Positions 35,741-46,299 of a DNA stretch of 64,000 bases are shown here, one piece after another (position 1 is the first letter of the stretch; every line of letters starts with the position of its first letter). The DNA comes from Acidobacteriota bacterium. GTDB taxonomy: Bacteria > Acidobacteriota > Thermoanaerobaculia > Thermoanaerobaculales > Thermoanaerobaculaceae. The stretch spans positions 1 through 64,000 of the forward strand of contig PKYI01000104.1 of the NCBI GenBank assembly GCA_003133645.1, given 5' to 3'. The translations under genes were made by a program, and so were the position numbers. The notes under the pieces are model-generated. The model was not told the DNA's origin. It made no database searches and saw only the letters and a program-made list of their open reading frames with translations.

Positions 35741-35958
35741 ATTTCAGTATACACCCCTGGCCTTGGTCCTAAGCCACTGAGACAGCACGTTGTGGGATGG
35801 ATAGGGGGCCTCTTCTCACCTTGATCGAGGATCACGTCGGTACCTGGTCTCAGCATCTCACCATTCTGAAGACAACGAGGATCAAAGGCGCACATGCGAT
35901 CCTTCAATCGGCGTCGGTGGGCAAAAGGTGAGAAGGTGATCCCTCGTACCGCACCCCG

Positions 35959-37077
35959 TCACTCGAGGGTGACTGAGAGCTCTTGCTCCTTGCCGGCTCC
36001 GGCGTCGAACTGAAGCGTCTTCCCGGCGAGGCCCGGCGCCACGACGTCGATGCGGTGCGAGCCCGGCGTGACCGCAATCCCGCGCTGGAGGCGGGCAAAC
36101 TCGCTCCCCGTACCCAGGAGGACGCCGTCGAGGTACACGGCCGCGTTCGGCGGGGCCACGTGCAGCTTCAGCGCGCCCATATCCGGCGCCGCGGCCGGCG
36201 CCGGTCGAGTCGAGTCGGTATCGCTGCGGTGGAGGAGTTCGCGTCGTACCGAGGAGGTTGGGCCCGTGTGCGGCTGGGCCGTGGCGGGTCCGAAGTCGGG
36301 AGTGAAGGTCCGTCCGTAGGGCGGTCCAGGCGGAGGCGAAGCGGGCGCCGCAGCGACGCCCGCGGGGTCACGAGGGAGTTCGAGGCTGATCAGGGTCTTC
36401 GCCTGGCCCTCGATGTCGAGGTCCAACACCTTGCTGCGATAGCCGGGCGCGCGGAATTCGAGGGTATACCTGCCGGCCTCGAGGTAGAGCCCACCGCCGC
36501 CTTCGAACTGGTCCACGGACCCGATGACCACCCCGTTGAGAACGGTCAACGCGCTCTCCGGCGACACCTCGAGGTCGACCTGCGTGGCACCGGCAACCGG
36601 CGCCGTCTCGTACCCGGACCCGAACGACCCCTGCACGCCGTACGACGGATTGGATTCGGGATCCGTGCCGTAATAGCCGTTATAGGGGTAGTACCCGTAT
36701 GGCCACCCCGACCAGTAGGGCGACCCCCACCCGTAGCCCCCGCCCCACCAGAACGGGAAGCTCAGGTAGGCGCCCCATGGGTAATACCCCCGCCAGCCGG
36801 AGTACCCGCCCCGTCCGCGGTAGCCACCCCAGGGACGACCACCCCCGCGGTAGACGCCGCCACCCCCGTGGTAGACGCCTCCTCCATGACCACCGCCGCC
36901 GAAGCGGCCGACCGACCCGGTGTGGCCCACAACGCCCTGGTGGCCGCCTCCGCCGACGCGGCCGCCGAATGAGCGGCCGCCGCCAACGTGTCCGCCACCT
37001 CGGCTTTGGCTCCACACCGGTCCCGCCAACGCAACCAACCCGCTCACCAGAACCGCCGCCAGCAGCCGTGACCGCAT
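35959..37077 (-). CDS. Secreted Gly/Tyr-rich PEGA-domain protein
   Basis: 372 residues. Signal peptide 1-25 (MRSRLLAAVLVSGLVALAGP). Residues about 27-150 are Gly-rich and then Tyr/Trp-rich (GGGHGGGVYHGG, GYYPWGAYLSFPFWWGGGYG), as in adhesive or surface proteins. Two PEGA-like beta domains follow, at about 170-240 (VDLEVSPESALTVLNGVVIG, LEAGRYTLEFRAPGY) and 305-372 (LKLHVAPPNAAVYLDGVLLG, TPGSHRIDVVAPGLAG). PEGA domains are linked to surface layers and envelope anchoring. GGAGG sits five bases before the ATG. The broken carboxypeptidase-regulatory gene lies 92 bases upstream and may once have been in the same operon. Confidence 0.83.
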   Translation of the reverse strand: MRSRLLAAVLVSGLVALAGPVWSQSRGGGHVGGGRSFGGRVGGGGHQGVVGHTGSVGRFGGGGHGGGVYHGGGGVYRGGGRPWGGYRGRGGYSGWRGYYPWGAYLSFPFWWGGGYGWGSPYWSGWPYGYYPYNGYYGTDPESNPSYGVQGSFGSGYETAPVAGATQVDLEVSPESALTVLNGVVIGSVDQFEGGGGLYLEAGRYTLEFRAPGYRSKVLDLDIEGQAKTLISLELPRDPAGVAAAPASPPPGPPYGRTFTPDFGPATAQPHTGPTSSVRRELLHRSDTDSTRPAPAAAPDMGALKLHVAPPNAAVYLDGVLLGTGSEFARLQRGIAVTPGSHRIDVVAPGLAGKTLQFDAGAGKEQELSVTLE

Positions 37078-37168
37078 ACCCGCCTCCGAGTCGGGGCTCG
37101 AAGAAGGCCTTCGGCTCACCATCAATCTACGCTTCCTCAGTCCTTGTTGCCACTTTCAGCACCGCGGT

Positions 37169-40100
37169 TTACTGGAAGCGGACCGTCTGCGCCGCCTTCG
37201 GCGCGAGGGTTGTCGTCGTCTGACGCGCGCCCCCGCCCGGGGCAACCGCCTCGACGAGGAACGTCCCCGCCGCCACCCCGGCGCTCGTGCGGCCGTCCCG
37301 CGCCTCGACCCAGCCCATCCTCAGGCTGCGGTTCGGAGCGGCTGTGAACAGAGGCGCCGGCAACCCGCTCTGCGCGTCGGTCACGCGCACCCGCCACGGC
37401 GCCCCGCTCTCGACCACCGGCGTGATGACCGTCAGCGCCGCCGTGTCGCGCAGCTGCACGGTGATCGCCGGACCGGGGATAGCGATCGGCACGATCGCCA
37501 TCCCCTGCCCGATGAACACCACGGCGTAGGCCCCCGGCGGCACGCCGGAAAGCCGCGCCCGCCCCTCGCCGTCGCACGCCAGCCGCACTTCGGCCTGCTG
37601 CAGCTCGCCGCGAAACAGCAGGGCGTACAGGGAGGAGGGAGCGGTGCCGTCCGGGGCGCGGACCGTGATGTCCACGCCCTGGTCGGGTTCGAGCAGGAAC
37701 GTCGTCTCTGCGGCGCCGCCTTCACCGATCGTGACCGCGGCCTCCGCTCCGGCGAAACCGCGCGCCGTGGCCTGTAGCCGGTACGTGCTGGCCTCCAGCT
37801 CGCGGCAGCTGAACGCGCCGCCGGAGTCGGTGGTCACGGAGCGCAGGTCCTCCGCGTCGCCGTCGCGCCGTGCCTTGACCGTCGCCTCGGGGATCGGCGA
37901 CCGGTCGCGGGCGGCGAGCACCCGGCCGCTCACCCCCCCGACCGGCACCTCGAGGTCGAGCGTCGTGTCGGACTGGACGTTCAGCCGCCTCGTCACGAGG
38001 AGCCGCCCGTTGAGGTCGTTCACGGTCAGCGCGACGTCGCCCCCCGGCACCGCCTCGATCCGGAACGTCCCGGCCGCGTTGGTGGTTGCGGTGCCCCCCC
38101 GCCGGCGGCGGCGGCGTTGACCACGAGCATCGCGACCGGACCGGCCGACCGCGTGACCGTCCCGTCAATCGTCACGCCGCGCCCGAAGTCGATCTCCACG
38201 GTCGCCGTCTCGCCGGCTTTGACTTCCACCGCCACCGAGCGCTGCCGGCCGCCGCCCCGCACCGCGGCGATGACCTGAACGGCGCCCTCGCGCACCCCCT
38301 CGATGCGGAAGCCCCCGTCGGCCGCGGGTTGGACCGCGCCCGGGCCGCCGACAATGTCGCACGCCTCGAGCTCCGACGCGGACAGGCCGTGCATCGTCCC
38401 GACGACCGTGCCGGTGCGCTCGAGCGTGACCTCGACCGTCGCGGTGCGCCCCGCCTCGACCTTCACCTGCTGCGTCCGCGCCGAGCCTGCGCGCGCCTGC
38501 ACGTAGACGGCGTAGTCGCCCGGCGGCACCTGCTCGAGCGAGAACGCGCCGGCCTCGTCAGTTGTCGTGTCGCCGATGTACTGAACGCTGCCGAAATCCG
38601 TACCTTGGCGCCGGCCGCCGGCGCACCGTCCGCGGTTTTGACCCGCCCCTGCACCGCACCCGAGCGCTCCATCCGAAGGATGACGTCGTCGGCGCCCGCA
38701 TCCGCGAGCACACGGGCACTGGCGCCGTCGTCGGTGCTGCCCCGCACCTCGTGCTTGCCAGGCGCCAGACCCTCGATGACAAACGAGCCGTCGGGGCCGC
38801 TGCGCGCCGCACCGAAGCTCGACGGCATGCGCAGGCGGCTGACCTCGCCCCCTGTCGCCTGCGCGCTGACCTGCACGCCGGGCGCCGGCTGACCGGCGAC
38901 GTCCAATACCCGGCCGCGCAGTTCAAGGCCGCGCTTCACCGCGATCGTGAGCGCTTGCGCTTCGCCCTCGGCGGGCACCCGCACCTGCTGCTGGTAGGTC
39001 TGGTACCGCTGCGCGCGGACCATGAGGTCGTACTCGCGCGGGCTCAGCCCCTCGAGGCGGAACTCGCCGCCGCCGTCGGTGCGGCCACTGGCCCCGATCT
39101 GCGTCGAGTACGCGATCTCGGCGCCGCTGGAGGTCGGGCGCTCGACGATGCTCATGGCAACCACCGACGCATCCGCCACGGGCGCCTGGCCCTCGGCGTC
39201 CACCACCTTGCCGGTCAGGACCCGGGCCTTGCGCATGCGCAGCACGACCTCGCCGGCCGGCGGCAGCGCGACCTTCTCCGGCGCCGCCATCACGAACCCC
39301 TTGCGGCGGGCCAGGAGGTAGATCTCGCCCTCGCGCGGCAGGTCGGGGATCGCGAAGCGCCCCTCGCCGTCGCTGCGGCCGGCGACGCCGCCGGCCGCGT
39401 CGGCCACGACACCGAGCGAGACGTCGGCATCCGCGAGCGCGGCGCCGGCCTCGTCCACCACCCGGCCCTTGACCTCGACCCCGGGCCGCAGCACCTGCGT
39501 CCCGAGGTCGCCGCCGGTGGACGCGACCTCCGCGTCGAGCACGCGCGGCACGTAGCCGGCCAGGTGCAGCAACACCCACGCCTTCCCCGCCGTCAGCGCG
39601 GTCAGTGCGGCCTTACCGTCGGCGTCGGTGGTCGCGGCGGCCACGGGCTCGCGGGAGCGGAGGACGGCCGGTTCGGGGCGGTACACGCCGGGGCGCTCGC
39701 CGGCGTCGCGCGCGAACGCCTGCACCGTCACGCCGGCCAGCGGCACGCCGGCGGGGTCCTGGACCCGCACCGCCAACGTCGTCCCGGGGTTAAACGTCAG
39801 CGTCGCCCGGACCTGACTGCCGGGGACGGACGGCGCGGGCCCGTGCTGCGCCGCGGGGAAGCCGGGCCACGTTGCGCGCAGGCGCACGAAACCCGCCGGG
39901 AGCGGGGGAAGGGTGAACCGGCCGGCGGCATCGCTCACCCCCCAGGGGAGGAAGGGAACGCCGAGGCTGTCGGCGGCCGGCCTCGCCCCGGGCATCCCCC
40001 GGAGCGGCGGCAGATAGGCCCACACCGGTACGCCGGCGAGAGGGTGCTGCGCGGCGTCCTGGACGAGACCCTCGACGCGCACCGCGGCGGCGAGCACCAG

Positions 40101-41170
40101 TGCGACCGGCGGGTCCGCGCTGATCACGTTGACGCTGGCCATCGACCACCCCGGCGCCCACGCCCGTAGCAGACCCCCGCCGTCGAACCACGGCAACCGC
40201 GCGCGACCGCCCGCCGCCCAGCTCACGCCATCCCGCGCGACCGCGTTGGGGATTCAGCCCGGCACGAGGAGCAGCCGCGACGGCCCCGTCCAGCTCACCT
40301 CGAGCGTCCCGCGCGGTGCGGCCTTGATCACGACCGGCCCGGGCGTGTCCGGGCGCACCAGCGCCCGCCCGGCCCGCGTCTCGCCCCACGCCACGATGCT
40401 GCCCTCGCGCTCGCCGGAGACCTGCAGCGTGGCCGCGCCGTCCTTCCCGGTCACGACGGCGGTGCCGTCCGGCGCGTTGGCGCCCGCGACCTCGATGGCG
40501 GAAACCGGTTCGCCTCGCTCGTCCACGACCCTCACGGCGACCGGCCGGGACGAGAGGCGCAGCTCCACCGGCGCGCTCACCGGCAGGACGCGGTCGATGC
40601 GGCCCCAGCGCCCGTCGCGGCCGACCGCGGCGGTCCCGAACGATCCCGAGGCCGGCATCCACCACGTCAGGTAGCCGCTCGCGTCGATGCGCTGCGTGGG
40701 CAGGTAGGGGCACCAGAACCCGTACCCGCTGTCGCCAAAACCCGAGCGAGCGAGGTACCCCTGCGCCGTCGCGCCGGCCTCCGGCTTGCCGTCGCGCGTC
40801 ACCCGCACCCAGAGTTCCCGGCCGGCCGGCAGCCACACCACCGGGAGGTTTGCCTCCTCGGGCAACGTGAGGGCGAAACGCGCCCCGACGTGCCCAGCGG
40901 CCATCGCCTCGATGTGGAGCGGGGGCGTGGCGCCCGGCACCTCGAGCACGAACGCTTCCCCGCCCGCGACCTGCACCGTCGCGAGTGGCGCGTCGGCCAG
41001 CCTCGGGTTCGCCCGCAGCGCATCCCCCCCTGCGCCCACGCCTGCACCGTCACGCGGGCGCCTAGCTTCTCCGTGTACACCCGCCCGCGCAACGTGAGCG
41101 CGGCGGCGGGCGTCGCGCCCGCGAGGACGAGCGCGGCCGCGCCCGCGAGAAGACGGCTTCGAGCTGAGAC
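37169..41170 (-). pseudogene. Large secreted carboxypeptidase-regulatory-domain protein, broken by three frameshifts and one stop
   Basis: A roughly 1330-residue chain of beta-sandwich 'carboxypeptidase D regulatory-like' repeats ('V.G.V.D..G.P..GA.V', 'T.A.G.F.L..LP.G.Y.V'). It is readable only by changing frame. Pieces: 41170-~41026 (signal-like LLAGAAALVLAGATPAAA, then LTLRGRVYTEKLGARVTVQA); ~41025-40257; an in-frame TGA at 40254-40256; 40253-~38605; ~38604-38101; ~38095-37169. Two of the three shifts fall exactly at runs of seven G (minus strand; near 41026 and 38096). No ATG/GTG start was found. Either a decayed gene, homopolymer assembly errors, or, less likely, phase variation. The role would be an extracellular or periplasmic binding scaffold. 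Confidence 0.8.
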
Positions 41171-41337
41171 GGCCCCTGCCAGGCGTTGACTTTCTTGTGC
41201 GTGGGCAGGATTCTAGCGCGTTGCACCGAAACGAGCGCGGCGCGACGGACCCTGCGGCGAATCTCGTCCCACCGATATCCAGCGCCGCCCCGCCGACCCC
41301 TCACCGCAAAAATGAAACAATGAGGTACCCGGTACCG

Positions 41338-43419
41338 CTAACGCAGCATTTTCCACAGGTACGCGTACTGCAGGCCCGTGACGTACGCGGTCTGCTTGTT
41401 GAGCGCGCCGGTGCCGTGGCCGCCCTCGGTGTTCTCGAAGTAGTAGACCGGGTGCCCGAGCGCCTCGAGCTTGGCGGCCATCTTGCGCGCGTGCGCCGGG
41501 TGGACGCGGTCGTCGCGCGTGTTCGTCCAGAAGAACGGCTTCGGGTAGTGGGCGTCCTTGCGCAGCAGTTGGTACGGCGACCAGGTCTTGATGTACGCCC
41601 AGTCCTCGGGTTTGTCGGGATCACCGTACTCCGCCATCCAGCTGGCGCCGGCGAGCAGGTGGTTGAAGCGCCTCATGTCGGCGAGCGGCACCTGCGCCAC
41701 CACCGCGTGGAACAGCTCGGGCCGCAACGTGAACGTCCCGCTCACGAGCAGGCCCCCCTGCGAGCCGCCCATGATGCCGAGGTGGCGCGGCGAGGTGATC
41801 TTGCGCGCGATGAGGTCCTCGGCAACCGCGGCGAAGTCCTCGAAGTTGCGCATGTGGTTGGCCTTGACGGCGGCGTTGTGCCACGCGGGTCCAAACTCGC
41901 CGCCGCCGCGAATGTTGGCGAGGACGTACACGCCGCCGCGGTCGAGCCACGCCGAGCCGACGACGCCGCTGTACATCGGCAGCTCCGGCACCTCGAACCC
42001 GCCGTAGCCGTAGAGCAGCGTCGGCGCCGCGCCGTCCGCCTTGAACCCCCGCGGCGTGACGAGGAAGTAGGGGATCTTGGTGCCGTCCTTGGAGACCGCT
42101 TCGAGCTGCTCGACCGCGATACCGGACGCGTCGAAGAACGCCGGCATCGCCTTCACCTTCGCCAGCGCCGCGGGGCCCTCGCCGAGCCAGAGCGAGGGAG
42201 GCGTTAGGAAGTCCTGGTAGGAGAAGAAGAACGTGTCCGTCTCGTCGCTTGCCGCCACCGGGTAGGCGGTACCGATCCCCGGCAGCGTCATCTCCGCTTT
42301 CGTCCAGGCGCCGCGCACGAGCGTGAACGAGCTGGCCCGGCTGTGCACGTGGTCGAGGACGCACACGAGCAGGCGGTCGGCGGTGCGCGCGACGCTGGCG
42401 AGCGACACCCGCTCGGAAGGCTCGAACAGCACGTCGCACCGGCGGCCGCCGCGCAGCAGCTCGTCGAGCGGGATCGCCAGCAGCGAGCCGGCGCGGTAGG
42501 TGCCGCCGGCGACCGTCCAGTCGGAGCGCAGCGAGAGCACCACGTGGTCGCGGAAGAACGCCTGCAGCTCGGCGTCCTCGGGCAAATCGAGCTTGACCAG
42601 CCGCCCGCCGAACAGGAGAAAGGTCTGCTGGCGGAAGAACGCCGGCATGCGCGTGACCACGTCGTAGCGGCCGTCGGAGAGGATTTCGGTCGTCCCGCCC
42701 ACCGAGACGTCTTCCGGCCGGCCCTCGAACACGGTCCGCGCCTCGGCCAACGGCGTGCCGCGCGTCCACAGCTTGAGGATGCGCGGGTAGCCCGACGAGG
42801 TCAGCGACCCCGGGCCGAAGTCGGTGCCGACCCAGAGCGTGTCGAGGTCGTGCCACGCCACCCGCGACTTCGCCTCCGGGAGCGCGAAACCGCCGGCCAC
42901 GAACTGCTTGGCGACGGTGTCGAACTCGCGCACGACGGCGGCGTCGGAGCCGCCGCGCGAGAGCGTGATCATGCAGCGCCGGTACTCGGGCGCCAGGCAC
43001 TGCGCGCCGTGGAACACCCAGTCCACGCCGTCGGCCTTGGCGAGGGCGTCCATGTCCAGCACCGTCTCCCACACCGGCGAGGCGGTCCGGTACGACGCGA
43101 GCGTCGTGCGGCGCCACAGCCCGTGCTGGTGGTCGCCGTCGCGCCAGAAGTTGTACACCGCCGCGCCGAGCAGCTCCGGGGACGGGATCTTCTCCTTGGA
43201 GTCGAGGATCGCGAGCGTCTTCGCGACCGTGGGCGCGAACTCCGGCACCGCCTCCAGCACCTTGGTGGTGCGGGTGTTCTGCTCCTTGACCCAGGCGAGC
43301 GCCCGGGCGCCCTGCACTTCTTCGAGCCAGAGGAACGGGTCGTTGTCGTCGGCGGCGGACGCCGCCCAGGGAACCAGCACGCTCACCGCCACCACCGCCG
43401 CCCAGATTCTGCTCGCCAC
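41338..43419 (-). CDS. Prolyl oligopeptidase family serine peptidase (S9)
   Basis: 693 residues; GTG start with GGAGGTGAGGC before it; signal peptide about 1-22. The N-terminal propeller (about 75-420) is followed by an alpha/beta-hydrolase domain. Catalytic residues: Ser553 in MGGSQGGLLVSG, Asp in TRDDRVHPAHA, His in ENTEGGHGTG. RGGGEFGPAWH is also typical of the family. It should cleave short peptides in the periplasm, possibly after proline. It adds to the secreted-peptidase set (tricorn, M28). The gap to the broken gene downstream holds a small GGTACCCGGTACC-like palindrome. Confidence 0.94.
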   Translation of the reverse strand: MASRIWAAVVAVSVLVPWAASAADDNDPFLWLEEVQGARALAWVKEQNTRTTKVLEAVPEFAPTVAKTLAILDSKEKIPSPELLGAAVYNFWRDGDHQHGLWRRTTLASYRTASPVWETVLDMDALAKADGVDWVFHGAQCLAPEYRRCMITLSRGGSDAAVVREFDTVAKQFVAGGFALPEAKSRVAWHDLDTLWVGTDFGPGSLTSSGYPRILKLWTRGTPLAEARTVFEGRPEDVSVGGTTEILSDGRYDVVTRMPAFFRQQTFLLFGGRLVKLDLPEDAELQAFFRDHVVLSLRSDWTVAGGTYRAGSLLAIPLDELLRGGRRCDVLFEPSERVSLASVARTADRLLVCVLDHVHSRASSFTLVRGAWTKAEMTLPGIGTAYPVAASDETDTFFFSYQDFLTPPSLWLGEGPAALAKVKAMPAFFDASGIAVEQLEAVSKDGTKIPYFLVTPRGFKADGAAPTLLYGYGGFEVPELPMYSGVVGSAWLDRGGVYVLANIRGGGEFGPAWHNAAVKANHMRNFEDFAAVAEDLIARKITSPRHLGIMGGSQGGLLVSGTFTLRPELFHAVVAQVPLADMRRFNHLLAGASWMAEYGDPDKPEDWAYIKTWSPYQLLRKDAHYPKPFFWTNTRDDRVHPAHARKMAAKLEALGHPVYYFENTEGGHGTGALNKQTAYVTGLQYAYLWKMLR

Positions 43420-43550
43420 GCCTCACCTCCGCCCAGGCGGCTCGAGGTCCATGCCAGCCGAGCGCCGCGCCCGTCCGGTTCCGCTGCAACCGAGGCCAAC
43501 CGACGCGGGCGGCGCATTATCCCACGCGCCGGCGCCGCGGGCAGGTGAGG

Positions 43551-43626
43551 TGGCGCGCCGAGAGGGATTCGAACCCCCAACCGTCTGATCCGAAGTCAGA
43601 TGCTCTATCCATTGAGCTATCGGCGC
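43551..43626 (-). tRNA. tRNA-Arg(TCG)
   Basis: 76 bases including encoded CCA. Acceptor GCGCCGA pairs with TCGGCGC, discriminator G. The D arm is TAGCTCAATGGATAGAGCA; anticodon stem TCTGA/TCAGA with loop CTTCGGA gives anticodon TCG (reads CGA). T arm GGTTCGAATCC is intact. Confidence 0.95.
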
Positions 43627-43781
43627 GCGGACCGTGACCGCCACAGTATCGCGCAAAAGCCCGGGCCGCGACCGTAGCCTGGCCAGCTGGACGACGTCGG
43701 CTCGCCCGAGCGGCGGCCGCGGACGGCCCGGGCGGACGGCCAAGGCCACGATAGGATGCCCCTTCGGTCCGCGGCCGGCCG

Positions 43782-43817
43782 TGCTAGAATTCAAAATAGT
43801 TGTTTGGAACGAGTTCC
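43782..43817 (+). promoter_or_regulatory. Candidate extended -10 promoter and palindrome before the kinase gene
   Basis: TGCTAGAAT (43782-43790) fits an extended -10 element in a locally AT-rich stretch; no good -35 is seen. About 16 bases later is the palindrome GGAACGAGTTCC (43806-43817), well placed for an operator near the transcription start. The kinase ATG is at 43841. Confidence 0.45.
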
Positions 43818-43840
43818 GATCGCGTTTGGTTGAGGGCAGT

Positions 43841-46222
43841 ATGGAAAAGTACGACTACCTCGATGGCAAGTACGAGCTCTTGGAGAAGCTGCACGAGGGT
43901 GGCATGGGCACCATCTACAAGGTGCGCCACCGCCTCCTCGATGAGATCCGCGTCATCAAGGTCATGCGGCCGCAGCACGAGACCAACGAGGGCCTGCGCG
44001 CCCGGTTCCTGCGCGAGGCCCAGATGGCGGTCAAGTTGCGCCACCCGCACATCGCGCAGATGTACGACTTCGCGTTCGACGAGGCGGGCCGCGGCTTCAT
44101 CGTCATGGAATATGTCGAGGGGATCTCGCTGCAGGAGATGCTCGAGCGGGTGGGCGTCCCGTCCCTGAGACTTTCGCTCGACCTGGCCCGCCAGACATTG
44201 ACGGGCCTCGGCTTCCTCCACCGCAAGGGCATCGTCCACCGGGACATCTCGCCCGACAACATCATGGTGGCCTGGGACGAGTTCGGCCAGCCCATGGTCA
44301 AGCTCATCGACCTCGGCATCGCCAAGGTCATCACCAGCATCACCGCTCTCACGGTGAGCGGGACGTTCCTCGGGAAGCTCATGTATGCGTCGCCCGAGCA
44401 GTTCGGCGCATCGCCCGACAAGGTGGACCAGCGCAGCGACATCTACTCCTTCGGCGTGGTGCTCTACGAGTTGTTCACCGGCAACCGCCCGTTCCCCGGC
44501 ACCAGTCCGCAAGAGTTGATCGCCGGTCACCTCGTCAAGCCGCCGCTCGAGTTCGCGATCGGCGACCCCGACGGGCGCGTCCCCGACGACCTGCGGGAGA
44601 TCGTCCTCAAGGCGATCGCCAAGAAGCCCGAGGACAGGTACGCCTCCGCCGAGGCGCTCGATGAGGCGCTGGTCGCGGTGCAGGCTCGCTTCCCGCGCGA
44701 CCCGGACGAGTTCACCAAGATCCTCCAGGAGTACGACTCCTCAGAGCCGAGCACGAGGATCTCGAAGCCGATGCCGGGCAGCACGCAACGGCACATCGCC
44801 GCTCAGTTCGGGCTGGTGGCCACACGGCAACCGATCTCCTTGGCCGACGCTGTGTCTCCCCACTCCACCGCTCCGACCCTGCTCACCCCACCGAACGGTT
44901 CCGCGGGCATGGACACGATGCCGACGGGCGAGGCTGACCCGGGAGCGGCCGCGCCGGCGGAAACGCAGCTGACGTTGATCCTGCCGGAGGACATCTCCAT
45001 GCCCCCTGACCAGGCGGCCGGAGCCGGGGCCGGCAATGGGGCGCCGGCCGCCTCCGCTCCGCCCGTGGCCATGGCGCCCGCGGCAATCCCGAAACCGGCG
45101 GCCAAGAAGCAGACACCCTGGCTTCTGCTCACCGCGGGGGGTGCCGCGGCGATCATCACCATCGCCCTCCTGGTCGGAAGAGGGATCCTGCAGCCTACAG
45201 GCCAGCCCGCCGCCACGCCGCTCGCGACCCAGGCGCCGGTTTCGCCGCCGGCGGAGTCCGTCGCGCCGGCGACGCCGCAGGTCGCGGCCGCCGCCACGAC
45301 CGCGGCGACACCGGCCGATCTCGAGGCGGCGATCGCCGCCGGAAGCCTGGAGCGGCTTCGCGCCCTCCTGGCCGACCTGCCCGACGCCGAGCGTGCCGCC
45401 ATCGAAGCCTCCCCCAACGGCACGCAACGGCTGGATCTCGCCCGGCGCAGCGTTACAACCGATGCGGCGCTCGGGAGGGCGATCAAGGCCAAGAACTGGG
45501 CGGCGGCCGTCCAGCAGGCCTCCGCTCTCGTCGCGCTCCTCCCGGCCAGCCGCCAGGCGCAGCAGGCGCGGGAGACCGCGGCCGCTGCGCTCGAGGCCCA
45601 GGCCGAGGCCCTCGTCGGCCAGGGCCAGACGGATGCGGCGTTGGCGAAGTTGCAGGCCTTGCAGCGATCGTGGCCGAACCGGACCGGCCTCGACGCCCGT
45701 CTGGCCCGTATCCACTCGGCCCGGGAAGCCGAGGCGCGCTTCGCCGCCGCACTTGCCGCGGCCGATGCCGCGGAGAAGGAGCGCCGGCCCGAGAAGGGCT
45801 TGGACGCGCTCGCGCAGGTGGTGCCGGACGCACACTTTCGGGAGCGTTTCGCCGCGGCCCGCCAGCGTCTCGAAAGCCTGCTCGCCCAGCTCGACACGGC
45901 GCCGCCCGTCGTGCGGCTGAAACCCGGCTCCAAAACCAGCTATTCGAAGGGCAAGCCGTTCACCCTCTCCCTGATCGTCACGGACGACTACCGGGTGAAG
46001 AGCGTCACCGTCATGGCTCGCCAGGAAGGCGCCCCCGCCTATCAGGCGCTGCCCGCGCAGAGCACCGGCAACGACGAGTACACGGTCGAGGTCACGCCGG
46101 AGTTCCACGACAACAAGACGGTCGAGCTTTACGTCGTGGCGACGGACTATGCGGGGCACTCGTCACGGCTCGGAACCGTCGAGCAGCCTCTCCACATCAA
46201 GAAGCGCTGGCTGTTCTTCTGA
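43841..46222 (+). CDS. Membrane Ser/Thr protein kinase with periplasmic C-terminal domain
   Basis: 793 residues. The kinase domain (about 5-270) has a Gly-rich loop LHEGGMGTIY, catalytic Lys in IRVIKVM, HRDISPDN and a DLG (in place of DFG), then MYASPEQF and SDIYSFGVVLYELF. An Ala/Pro-rich juxtamembrane stretch leads to one membrane helix at about 425-447 (LLTAGGAAAIITIALLVG). Outside are helical, TPR-like segments (about 500-680) and an Ig-like C-terminal domain (VRLKPGSKTSYSKGKPFTLS ... YVVATDYAGHS). It probably senses an envelope signal. GAGGG lies five bases before the ATG. A second kinase follows after 77 bases. Confidence 0.93.
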   Translation: MEKYDYLDGKYELLEKLHEGGMGTIYKVRHRLLDEIRVIKVMRPQHETNEGLRARFLREAQMAVKLRHPHIAQMYDFAFDEAGRGFIVMEYVEGISLQEMLERVGVPSLRLSLDLARQTLTGLGFLHRKGIVHRDISPDNIMVAWDEFGQPMVKLIDLGIAKVITSITALTVSGTFLGKLMYASPEQFGASPDKVDQRSDIYSFGVVLYELFTGNRPFPGTSPQELIAGHLVKPPLEFAIGDPDGRVPDDLREIVLKAIAKKPEDRYASAEALDEALVAVQARFPRDPDEFTKILQEYDSSEPSTRISKPMPGSTQRHIAAQFGLVATRQPISLADAVSPHSTAPTLLTPPNGSAGMDTMPTGEADPGAAAPAETQLTLILPEDISMPPDQAAGAGAGNGAPAASAPPVAMAPAAIPKPAAKKQTPWLLLTAGGAAAIITIALLVGRGILQPTGQPAATPLATQAPVSPPAESVAPATPQVAAAATTAATPADLEAAIAAGSLERLRALLADLPDAERAAIEASPNGTQRLDLARRSVTTDAALGRAIKAKNWAAAVQQASALVALLPASRQAQQARETAAAALEAQAEALVGQGQTDAALAKLQALQRSWPNRTGLDARLARIHSAREAEARFAAALAAADAAEKERRPEKGLDALAQVVPDAHFRERFAAARQRLESLLAQLDTAPPVVRLKPGSKTSYSKGKPFTLSLIVTDDYRVKSVTVMARQEGAPAYQALPAQSTGNDEYTVEVTPEFHDNKTVELYVVATDYAGHSSRLGTVEQPLHIKKRWLFF

Positions 46223-46299
46223 GCCCGGTGCCTGCCGGCTCCAGGGACCACGTCGACGGCCCCGCGCTGGGGAATGTCCGGCAAGTGGATCAGCGTTTT

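Noticed and set aside
38463-40226. Treating the pieces of the 37-41 kb locus as four separate genes
   Set aside because: The pieces continue one another's domain repeats exactly across the frame changes, with no ribosome sites at the internal starts.
40254-40256. In-frame TGA as selenocysteine
   Set aside because: Not at a catalytic site, no selenoprotein family match and no SECIS-like hairpin noticed; the same gene has three frameshifts, so a nonsense mutation or error is simpler.
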